Source of the DNA: Watersipora subatra
Taxonomy: Eukaryota; Bryozoa; Gymnolaemata; Cheilostomatida; Watersiporidae
Length of the DNA stretch: 64,000 bases
Direction of reading: 5' to 3'
Assembly (NCBI RefSeq): GCF_963576615.1
Contig: NC_088708.1
Coordinates: 4,340,001 to 4,404,000 of the forward strand
The position numbers were made by a program, and so were the translations under genes. Shown here one piece after another: positions 24,467 to 59,957 of the stretch. The notes under the pieces were generated by a model that ran no database searches, was not told where the DNA came from, and saw only the letters and a list, made by a program, of their open reading frames with translations. Numbering within the stretch: the first letter of the stretch is position 1; every line of letters begins with the position of its first letter.

Positions 24467-24592
24467 GCACATGATGTTATCACGCGAGGTGAAAGACCAA
24501 TAAAAGGCTTGATATAAAACGTCTCGTAGCAGTAGGTTATGACAAACACTTTGGGGTTTTACCGAAAAGCCCGTATCAAATATAGATGCTTC
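24467..24592. repeat. Internal fragment of the TTAA-target MITE family
   Basis: About 125 bp (GATATAAAACGTCTCGTAGC... through GAAAAGCCCGTATCAAATAT) match the interior of the elements at 48490-48600 and, inverted, 30130-30280. Neither TIR is present here. It lies at the border between the second gypsy element and a third gypsy fragment. Confidence 0.75.
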
Positions 24593-24990
24593 CAGTCACT
24601 AAAAAAAGCATCGAAAAGACTTGTGCGGGAGGAGAATCGCCAAAGATTCCTTCAAAAGATTCTGAGCACCAACAGATGTATGCCACACCCAGGGCTAAAC
24701 TGGAAGTCACCAGCTGAAATACTTCACAGTAGGCAACCTCGCAATATGCTCTCATTGCTCGGGCTATCCCAATTAACCAAATCATCCAACCAAGTTTTGA
24801 AGATTAATACCAAGTACGAAGTTGACTCATTGGTCTATGTCCGAAACTACAGAGAAAGACCAAAATAGCTACCATTCAAAGTCACGGCAAAAATTGGTGG
24901 TGTAATGTATGAGGTCCAGAGAGATGGAGGTATTTGATGACGCCATATTAATCAACTGCAGCCAAGAGTGTATGTTGTTGACAGCATGAT
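24593..24990 (+). pseudogene. Gypsy (K02A2.6-like) integrase C-terminal fragment
   Basis: The plus strand encodes MPHPGLNWKSPAEILHSRQP and LLGLSQL, then VDSLVYVRNYRERPK; after a stop the frame continues with a GGVMYEVQRDG and HINQLQPR segment. This is the end of gypsy integrase where the 'HP.TG.SPAELL.GR..R', 'VYVRNY' and 'RRH.NQL.PR' motifs sit. Two in-frame stops are visible. Its strand is opposite to the gypsy part to its left, so it derives from another insertion. Confidence 0.8.
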
Positions 24991-25530
24991 TCATTAAATT
25001 TTAAAGGGGATAATATTTTTCAAATTGTATTGGTTAATTAATATAATTGAAAATGTCACCATTACTTGAACATTTTTTGCAAATATTAATTATTAGTTTA
25101 TTATTTATTAATAAATACATTAAAACAAATGAAAATAAAAATATATAACTAAACAAAAGTCAATAACAAGTGAGAAGGCAAATGACATGGCATGTTTTTG
25201 TAAGTCTAAAAATTACATCCTTACACTAGGACAATTGATTAGATACAAAGGTCATTCAATTATTTTTTTCATGCAATTAATTAATGAATTATGATTTACT
25301 CCATCAGTAACAGTGAGAGTGTATACCAAACTAACACAGTCAAATTTGAACTACATACATAGTGATGCGAATAGTAGAAATAGAATGCATAATGCGATTA
25401 CTTTTTTTCCGAAAAAATATTAAAAGTTATAAAAATGAAATGGCAAACATACATGTGTACAGAAAACTTAATTGTTATGATCATTATTATAAACTTACTC
25501 AGGTGATACTCACAAGTCACGAGAAAATAT

Positions 25531-27960
25531 GGCTGAAGGAGGATCGGAAACAGAAATTGGAATGATTGAAGATGAACCCGAAAAGGATCAATCCACTTCT
25601 AATGTGTCAGCAACCACTAAGAATCCCAAGATGAAAAGAAGTGCTTGCTGGACATACTTTACTGTTACAGATGAGAGCGATAAGGACTAGGTATGTTATG
25701 TTATATTGTAGCATTAGCATGTAATGAAGGCTAACATTGTTTTTATTTATATACATCCTAGGTCGCTCAGAAATGGAAGTGAATTTTAGCCGTTCATCGG
25801 CCCACTGATTGTATTATGTTTGGGTGATGTTTTGATAACAGCTCATTATTCATGGTATGTCATTTGTTGTAGGTAACCTGTGACTTATGTAGCAAATCCG
25901 TCAAAACAGCCGACTCGGGTACTTCAAACCTGTTTCAACACCTTCTAAGACGCCATCCAGCACAGTATGATGAAGCACATCAGCTGTGCTTGCCAAGATG
26001 AAGCACATCAGCTGCTCAGTCACAAGAGAGGTGGCAGAGATAATGCAGATGAAGATCCTAAACAAAAGAAGCTATTTAATACCTATACCTTTCGACAAAA
26101 ATAAAGATAAGCACAAAGAATTGGTACGCGCAGTTACCAACTTCACAGTATCTGGAGCTGGTCCTATTTACACTGTAGACAAGCCATCATTCAGGAACAT
26201 GCTAGCTGCGTTAGAGCCTAGATTCCAATGCCCATCAAAAAAATTCTTCTCCAACACCGCCATACCTGTCATGTACAACTCTATGAAAAGTGAACTTGTA
26301 TCGCAAGTAAACAACTTGAGTGCATTCAGCATCACCACAGATGGCTGGAACAGTATAGCTGAAAACCCCCACATGTCATTGTCCATTCACTTTATCGATA
26401 GTGAGTGGTTACTACAGACCAAGTGTTTGGCTACTATGTATCTGCCAAAGGCACACACAGCTAAGACCATATGTGACTTCATACATAAAGGTCTTCTAGA
26501 ATACGATCTCTACTTAGAACAGATGGTATTCATAACAACAGATTCCGCTTCTAACAACATCAAAGTGTGTAAAGACTTGGACGTAAATAGGCTGAGTTGC
26601 TTTGGGCACATCTTACACAATGCGGTGAATACTGCCATGAAGAAGTCTAAGGATATCACTGCTCTTGTGAAGGCAGTGAGGAAGATAGTGTCCGTGTTCT
26701 CTTATTCACACGGCATACGAAAGAAGTTAGCAAAGGTGAAGAAAAATATGGGAATAGACGAAAAGGCTCTTATTCAAGACGTTTCAACCCGCTGGAGAAG
26801 CAAATTCAAGATGCTGCAGAGGTTCTATGTACAATACAGAGCAGTAAATGAGGTCTTTGTTAACAGCCGAAAACACAGAGATTTAATTCTTTCTCAATCC
26901 CAAATCGACCTTCTAGGAGAGCATACCCCTCGCTTGGAGCCATTCTCTGTTCTGACTGACCTTCTCTCAGGAGATCAAAATGTAACACTGTCGTCTATTG
27001 CACCCACACTCATTCGAATCCAAAACATATGCAAAGCTAGTAAAGATGATGATGATGGAACAGAGAGTGAAACCTGTACATAACTGCAGCGTTGTTCTTG
27101 GATCGTCGCTATGTCTACAGGTAAGTTAAGTCATAGGTGCAAGCCGAGCTGTGAACCTGTTGAATCATGATTCATTGTCATGCAAAAAAATTTTTTCTTG
27201 AGTGTTTAAATAAAATGGCTATTAATTGCTTGGCTACATTGCTTATTAATCACTATTGCAGATCTCCTCAAATTGAAGAGTGGCCGACCAAAGAAGTGAA
27301 GGATTTCATATGTTCCTCAGTATCAGTGAAGAGAGAGTGTGAGTATTCTGGTGCCTCCACATCCCAGGGTCAAACACCCTCTCAGTCATCAAAAAACAGT
27401 GAGTTCTCTTATCTTCTCTTATGATGGCCATTTGATAATTGAACTTGAAATCATCCCGTTGTAACAGGAAAATGAAACGCTACCTGATTTTTTTGTAATC
27501 TCTCATTCTGTAGATTCATAGTATAGCAGTCTAACATCGACAAAATATAGTATAAGATAGATAAGTTTTTTTCGGTTTATTTTGCAGAATCTCAGTTTGG
27601 TGGATTTTCTAACAAATGACGAAGAAAGGGAAAGAGATACAGTCAATAGTGATGAGGTGGATACAAGCCAATCAAGAATAAGCAAGAAAATTGACGTCCT
27701 ACAGGCGATATATCAGAGGATAACCAATGCAACAGACATATTATCATGGTGTAAGGCTCACCAATATGAGTTGCCCCTACTAGCATCATATGTACGCCGT
27801 ATATACAGTGGATGTGCCACCAGTGTGACCAGCGAAAAATGTTTTTCTCTTGGTGGTCATATTGTGTCAAAAAAAGGAGTTGTCTAAAACCAGAGATGGT
27901 CAACATGCTTACATCTTTAGCATTTAACAGTAACACTAACAGGAAACAGTAACACTGATG
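25531..27960 (+). mobile_element. BED-type hAT transposase, nearly complete but damaged
   Basis: Putative exons: 25531-25689 (MAEGGSETEIG...), a BED zinc finger after the acceptor at about 25873 (VTCDLCSKSVK ... HLLRRH; CxxC and HxxxxH), a 365-codon core at 25986-27083 with FSITTDGWNS and MVFITTDSASNN (first catalytic Asp regions) and RLSCFGHILHNAV, a short exon at about 27261-27400, and the hATC dimerisation part at 27582-27890 (WCKAHQYELPLLA, then CATSVTSEKCFSLGGHIVS). Damage: a repeated GATGAAGCACATCAGCTG unit shifts the frame after the BED finger, a shift lies near 27080 before TAALFLDRRYVY, and the hATC frame is lost at a run of seven A at about 27871. I did not find matching TIRs with target duplication. 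Confidence 0.85.
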
Positions 27961-28291
27961 CTTTTAAGCCTTAAGGTGTAAATTGTAATCAATATATTTT
28001 GCTGCATAAGTCAGATGTTACCAAGTACTTATAAACTTTTATTTTAGTATGCTGAAAATAAAATAAACCGGAGTTGAGTTGAATACAATGTAACACTAAT
28101 ACAATACCATAGCAAATGATAATTATTTTTCATAGCTTTGTGCTCTCAGACTGATTGATCTAATTATCACTATTGGCTTCCCACCCCCAGAGCCAGAGCA
28201 GCTAGTGCTGTCCAATTTAATAATATCACATCGCTAGAGCAGCTGTCTTCTCTTTCTCGGTTCGAAGCGGTTCATACCTTAGTACCCATCT
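27961..28291. other. No gene recognised
   Basis: Short interval between the hAT transposase and the nested element; non-coding. A TATCACATCGCTA string ending at 28236 could be a decayed end of the preceding hAT element, but no target duplication supports it. Confidence 0.3.
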
Positions 28292-28622
28292 GAGTAAACC
28301 ATAGATATATAAACCTAGATTGGCCAATAATAGCTATTCCCATCGGTTGCCTTGTCAGACTTAAATATCATGACGTAACGTCATTGTATTGTACCTCATG
28401 CTTGACTGCACTGTTGTTGACAATGGAGCTAATGAGGAGAAAGTGACAAAATCACATTTATTTTCACATAAAAACCTTCTTGGATACATAATCCAGTAAA
28501 CTAAAGCAATTCTGTGATAATATATGATAACCACCATAGATTAAAACTATAAAAGCTACGAATTGTTGCACACAAGTCATAAGCCATCAGGGCTTTATTT
28601 GCCAGCCTCTCCTATTCCCATT

Positions 28623-28670
28623 CTCTCTTTTCCCCTTCTCCAATGAAGAAGTTAGAAGGGGAAAAGAGAG
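28623..28670. repeat. Polypurine/polypyrimidine hairpin in left arm
   Basis: CTCTCTTTTCCCCTTCT and its perfect reverse complement are separated by about 14 bp, a 17-bp stem of pure pyrimidine on one side and pure purine on the other. The mirror-like purine run may also allow triplex formation. Confidence 0.75.
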
Positions 28671-29203
28671 AAGGGGGAGAGAAGAGGGGGGGGGCAAATA
28701 GCCCACCCACTCAAAGAACCAGACCCTGGCTAGGTAAATAGACTAATATCATGCTGAACTAAACATGACTAAATATGATGAGTATGCAAGTATGTCTTAA
28801 GTTAAAAATGAGACAGAATGATTATTTTACAGCTGGCTATGTAGCTGGCTAGGTCACCAAAGTTGAAGTATAATGATTGTATCACTAGCATCGTGGATGT
28901 TACCAACTATGATGTAAACCAAGCAACGAATTCCCTAATCACGGTTAAGAATCGTGGTGGCTTGACTTTGTCTTCGCCTGTGGTGATTGAGATTTGTAAC
29001 CACAGTGAGAAAGCGACGAGAGTGTTGCTTAGTAGTGCGGGATTGGTGAAAAACTTTTCCAGGCTAGTACTAATTGCCACCATGGAAAAGTTGCTGAGGT
29101 TCAACATCATGCTATTGTTTAAGTGTAATCATTAAGCTAGTAGCCTAGCTCGTGAGATAGCAAAGATATATATTTCGATTAGGGCGCATTATGAAGCTAG
29201 GAA

Positions 29204-31023
29204 TAGAGCTGGCACGAGTAGCTCGTCTGGTCTTGACCCACCGGGTCAGAGGTGCCCAGGTCGAGGCACCCGACCCTCGGGTCTTCCTATACAAAGACAC
29301 GAGTAGGTTTATGGCTAAACAACAGCGGTTGTATATCGCTTTTTAAGTGCGATTGAAATGGAGTCGCATATAGTCCTAGCGCGGAAGGACCAGGCGAAAT
29401 AAAACAAGGTGAGTCAAGACTACATTTTTACGTCTGCGACAATAGTCTTTGGACTATAGGTTTCACAACGTTTTTCGGCAAGAAATAATCAACATGTTGG
29501 TGGTCTGGGAGTTCATGAAGAAGCCAGTCACGAAAGGAAAATACCAAGTTATTTGTATAATATGCAAAAGCAAGTTAAAGGTTGACTTGCAACAAAATTC
29601 ACATTACAGTTATTTGGTATCATAAGATTCACCGTGTCTTACTCTGTTGTGTTGTAAGTGTGAAATATATGGGAATGTGATTACAAGCTCTTAAAAGCTC
29701 AAAAACGAACAGTTAATCCCAGCCACACGAGACCGCCGTAGTTTGGATTCGCTTTCCAAAACGGTTCAAATGGGACGTAGTTGTTACAGGATGGTTTCTG
29801 TTTACACTTTCATGCAACCTCATTCGTCGAAAGATTTTCACAAATATACTTCACGCATTCAATAAGACTATGTCTAGTGTTCTTAGGCGTCTATTTTATC
29901 GTCATCGTAATGCTGTCACTTTTAGCAGTGATATCTTATAACTTACCATAAAAAATCGTTAAGCTTTTTAACCTTAGCTCGAAGGAGTACATATCATTGT
30001 CTGATAATCATGACGAGCCTGTTGGTTACCTGTGATAATCGAAAAGTGCTGCCAAAATTATTTTCGAAGTATTGGGTCACGTGATTAGATTACGACTTGA
30101 CAATTGAATAATGCCGAAACAAAACTGTAAAGTAGCGAGCATCTATATTTGATACAGGGTATTCGGTAAAACCCGAAGTGTTTGTCATAAACGAGTGCTA
30201 CGATAAGTTTTATATTGAGCTTTTTATTGGCTTTTCAATACACGTGAGAACATCACGTGACAAGACGATAACCAAACTGTAATGACTACGTCAGAGAAAT
30301 AAACAGATTCCAATCTATGGCGGCTTTTCGTTTTTGAGCTTTTAAGAGCTTGTAATCACATTTCCACATATTTGGCACCTACAACACAACAGAGTAAGAC
30401 ATGGTGAATCTTTTGATACCAAATAACTGTAATGTGAATTTTGTTGCAAGTCAATCTTTAAGCTACAAAGAAGGGTCCACCTCAATACTATTGAGGCATT
30501 TACAACGAGGGCATCCTGAGGAACTTAAAAGCGCGCCTAAAAACCTTCAATCCAGCAAATTTATTTTATTTTAAGTTTCTTTCACTAATACCAGAGGTTT
30601 TAGGGAAGTGATGGATTTTTGCTTTCCACTTTGCTGGGTTATCTATTTCTATATTTGTAAAGTATTTTATAACTAATCTCTTGTTGATTATAATAGCAGT
30701 TGAAAATAAAATATGTAATCAAAACACTAGCCAAATCATGCCATTAATCTATCACCCATTGAATAGCATTGATCCACCAATGTCTAGCCATAAATTGTAG
30801 ATTGCATCTATAAACCAAGCCACAAAATATAATGATTGGTGTGATAATGGTTTCTTTTATCTTAGTTTATTGATGTCACAACATTAGGCTGTAATAGAAC
30901 TATCTCTTAACCTTAAATGAATAAAAAATCGCGCGTGCTGACCCAGTCCGACCCAATCTTGGCCCTCATTGCTGACCCTGAGTCTGGTCCGACCCTGCAT
31001 TCCTTGGTCTCGTTCCAGCTCTA
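29204..31023 (+). mobile_element. hAT element nested in the outer element, with a BED finger exon
   Basis: Ends read TAGAGCTGGCACGAG and (reverse complement of the right end) TAGAGCTGGAACGAG. The flanks GCTAGGAA (29196-29203) and GCTAAGAA (31024-31031) agree in 7 of 8 bases, the hAT duplication size. GACCC motifs cluster near both ends. It encodes the first half of a BED finger (VWEFMKKP...VICIICKS) at 29494-29578 and the second half (TSILLRHLQRGHPEEL) at 30462-30574. The two are separated by the MITE at 29579. The rest of the transposase is absent. Confidence 0.8.
29579..30457. mobile_element. TTAA-target MITE, copy 1, inside the hAT BED exon
   Basis: TTAA flanks both ends (29575-29578, 30458-30461). 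TIRs are about 130 bp or longer, beginning AGGTTGACTTGCAACAAAAT. The interior is shared, in opposite orientation, with the copy at 48257-49163. There is no ORF. A TTAA duplication is the hallmark of piggyBac elements, although the terminal AGG differs from the usual CCC/CCY start, so superfamily membership is inferred. Confidence 0.8.
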
Positions 31024-31180
31024 GCTAAGAAAGCCATTGATTCCATTTCCCTGATCAGATCAAAACTTCACAGGCTCATTATATTTAGTCATGTTTAGTT
31101 CAACATGATATTAGTCATTTACCTAGCCAGGGTCTGGCTCCTCGGGTGGGTGGGCTATTTGCCCCCCTCTCCTTTCCTCG

Positions 31181-31232
31181 TTCTCTCTTTTCCCCTTCTC
31201 ACTTCTTCTTTGGAGAAGGGGAAAAGAGAGAA
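31181..31232. repeat. Polypurine/polypyrimidine hairpin in right arm
   Basis: The equivalent of the left-arm hairpin: TTCTCTCTTTTCCCCTTCTC pairs with GAGAAGGGGAAAAGAGAGAA. Both arms have kept the self-complementary stem although their surrounding sequence has diverged. Confidence 0.75.
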
Positions 31233-31554
31233 TGGGGATAGGAGAAAGTGGCAAATATACCCTGATGGCTCATGATTTGTGTGCAACATTTCATAGCTTT
31301 TATACTTTTAATCTATGGTGGTTATCAGATATTATCATAGAATTGCTTTAGTTTACTAGATTATGTATACAAGAAGGTTTTTATGTGAAAATAAATGTGA
31401 TTTTGCCACCTTCTCCTCATTAGCTCCATTGTTAACAACAGTGCAGTCAAGCATGAGGTACAATACAATGACGTTACGTCATGCTATTTAAGTCTGACAG
31501 GCTTTTTCCCTATTGTCCAATCTAGGTTTATATATCTAGGCCTATGGAGTAAAC

Positions 31555-32012
31555 CGAAGTAACAAATGAAGATTCGGTTTTTCAGTTTCAAGGAGAAAAC
31601 AACTCTGAAATTGAATGCATAGAGCATGTAAACATTAAACAGCTCTATTTTACCTTTTAACACTTTGAGCATGACAGAAGAACAGCGATCGGTACAATTT
31701 TGAAAGTTATAACTAGTTGTCTTTAAACAGGTAGTGGGATTACAATAGATGGAGCAGTGACAGTTCACAAATACTGTTCCCGTATATAGCTACTACCAAA
31801 TATGTCCATGGCCACCTGTATAGCGGTAGGTCAAAACAAATCAGCCTCAGTTCATATGTCGAATATGCCGCAGCAAGAAAAACGAACTCAGCGCTTAAAC
31901 ATTTATTTACAGACGATCGCTGCTTTAGCCTCACTAGTTATTCTTGAGTAGTAATGCTTTGCTAGGCTTCCGTATTCAAAACAAAACTTGCGCTACAATC
32001 CTACAGCCCGTA
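31555..32012. other. Upstream region of the ZNF367-like gene
   Basis: Between the end of the nested element and the first coding exon there is no other gene. The short minus-strand ORFs here show no family features. The promoter of the ZNF367-like gene is expected here; no clear TATA box is seen. Confidence 0.4.
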
Positions 32013-32021
32013 GCGCGAAAA
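32013..32021. promoter_or_regulatory. E2F-like site in the ZNF367-like leader
   Basis: GCGCGAAAA reads TTTTCGCGC on the other strand, a match to the E2F consensus TTTSSCGC. It lies 79 bp before the proposed start codon. Vertebrate ZNF367 is a cell-cycle gene, so E2F control would be sensible, but a 9-bp match alone is weak evidence. Confidence 0.4.
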
Positions 32022-32099
32022 GTTCTTTGGAGGGAAAGTTTAGTTCTTCGTCGTTTCCTGTTTCGTTCCCGTTCGAGCACTCTAATCAGTTCTGCACTT

Positions 32100-33832
<1,733 letters not shown>

Positions 33833-35222
33833 GTTGGCGTACATAGACGTACATAGACATCAAAAGTCTGCTCATCTTTAATGCGTGGTTGTAAAGTGAA
33901 GATAATTTGCTCAGCGATGCTTATCGTTTTCCCATTGAATTTTTGCTGTTTCTGTATTATGAGACTGCCTGTTAATAGTAAGCGTATATCTTTTCATGCG
34001 CAGGTTTCCTGTTGTTTCCTCAGATTATCATTGTCTTCCACTGTCATTGGCTACCATCTCAGCTGTGAGTTCACATTCGCCCTACATGAAACTTTAATTC
34101 GTGTACAAATACATTTTTATATGCTATCGTTGGTGCTTTCATATGTACTGTACCTACTGTGCTACTGTAAGTTTGCAGTCCACGGATAAAGGAGCATCTA
34201 ATAAGACGATGCCACCAAGGTTCAAGAGTGCAATCAGCTGACAATTCTATTGATTTATTGCCTATATAGTTGTATTAAATTTGATCATGGGTTTGTAGAA
34301 CAGAGTAAAAATTAAATGAATGTTGAATTTGTGCAGGTTTGCAAAGTGGTGTGTATGCGCGATCATGCCAATATCACCAGCTCGAGGCTGTCTTGAACAG
34401 CTCTGGTCTCGATATAAATTCCAAACCTTTCGGTGTGGTCCTGTTGTAAGTCTAGCAAACTATCACATACATTTGCAAGGATTCACCTACTAGTCTGGTG
34501 AGCTTCACTTCCTTCATTCCAGAATTTTAAATGTTTCACGTAATAGCTGTTTTTATTATAACATGTACGGATGAACAGACCCTACAAAACAACTAGTGAG
34601 TAGTTCTGATACAGCATATTGCAGAATATAACACAACAAACAGCATATAACTTAAATAAAAAATGCTTTATTGAAAATATATCATCGACAACTGTGACCA
34701 TGTTGTATAATATTGAGGCCAGAACATAAAACTCGGGTCTTTTACTCATGTTTACAAAAAATTCTTTAAGCACAAATCCCCAGAAATACATGCGCTTTCA
34801 CAAAAATATGGACCCGCATCAGCGGTTGCACAAAAATAGTTTCATTATATTCTGATCAAATTAAATGACCTAAATCAAGTATCAAAAAGGGCCTGAAGAA
34901 ACTTAACCAACACAACCATTATTGTGATGAGATCCACTTGTGCAACCATATCACACAAAAAATTTCATACTATGGTAAAGCTTTCTTGAATTTTATAGCA
35001 TATTACAATATAGCTTTTGGGCATGACGAGGGAAGCAAGAAGCTGACAGCAGTTTTCCATCGCTCTCTACGATCAGCATGTAGATAGGCGGGTGCAAACG
35101 AAGGCATGCATCCAATGTTATAACAGTTAGTGAGGAAAATATGCAATCAGCAATTGAAAGATGGACAGAACATTCGAGTTGGAATAATTAAAGTTTGCCA
35201 GAAAGTTTGCCTTTACAAGTCA
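33833..35222. other. Intergenic region between two convergent genes
   Basis: The 3' untranslated parts of the ZNF367-like gene (plus) and ITCH (minus) must lie here. On plus, AATTAAATGAA-type strings near 34310 and several AATAAA-like strings on both strands occur. No further coding exon was recognised. Confidence 0.4.
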
Positions 35223-59578
<24,356 letters not shown>

Positions 59579-59888
59579 AGTCCAGCCACGATCTGTCGCC
59601 TCTACCTGAGGATAGGTCAGTTCAATATAAATTATGCCATATAGAAACCATAAAAACTTGAGGATCAACAGTTCAGCAAACAATAGAGATTGATAGACTT
59701 TAAAGGTAGAAGTAGGGAAACAAAACCGAGGAATAGGACTAGCTAGTAGAAGGTTGTGCAAAGGTCAGTTTCTGATACTACTGCATGGAGTACAGTGCAA
59801 TTGATGAATGTTTCTAACGGCGAATGACATTAATACATAAAAGGAAGGAATCAATGGTAACTCCAGATATAAAGTTGCTGCCACATAC

Positions 59889-59957
59889 CAGAGCGCTTCT
59901 TGTCTTGAGATTTGTCACAACTGCTCAGCTCTTGCTCATCTTCTGCGCTTGCCAAAT
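59889..59957 (-). other. ITCH: Possible 5' untranslated exon of ITCH
   Basis: A 69-bp segment lies between a CCATAG acceptor and a GTATGTGG donor. In the frame of ITCH exon 1 it contains a TGA stop, so it would be leader sequence and it supports the ATG at 59578 as start. It contains an ATG in that frame (AAG ATG AGC) followed by a TGA, a short upstream ORF. Only splice signals support it. Confidence 0.35.

Larger units (their letters stand above)
22550..24470 (-). mobile_element. Ty3/gypsy element, 3' part with LTR, integrase core deleted
   Basis: On the minus strand: integrase zinc-binding remnant (about 24290-24130), integrase C-terminal part (24080-23600), a Pro/Glu-rich pol tail (to about 23240), an extra ORF (23347-22793) and a probable 3' LTR (about 22780-22550) with a CTATATAAGC TATA box. 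The LTR is different in sequence from that of the first element, so this is a separate family or copy. Its GC content stands out from the flanks. The 5' part is missing. Confidence 0.8.
28300..31546. mobile_element. Outer element with about 480-bp inverted arms (8-bp target duplication)
   Basis: Left arm 28300-28783 and right arm 31076-31546 are long inverted copies of one another. Ends read CATAG and CTATG, and the 8-bp direct repeats GAGTAAAC at 28292-28299 and 31547-31554 are identical. The right arm has a 6-bp insertion next to its end. Each arm contains a purine/pyrimidine hairpin. An 8-bp duplication fits hAT, P or related elements; the superfamily is not determined. It has no transposase of its own, and between its arms it holds the hAT element 29204-31023. 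Confidence 0.8.

Noticed and set aside
25360-28236. TIRs of the hAT at 25531 (TAGTGATGCGAATAG and TAGCGATGTGATATT)
   Set aside because: The ends match only partly and the flanking 8-mers (TACATACA, GAGCAGCT) are unrelated, so borders are not claimed.
31944-32099. Extension of the ZNF367-like protein upstream to 31944
   Set aside because: It begins at TTG; the first ATG in this frame is at 32100, and the upstream part has no family resemblance and contains the E2F-like site.
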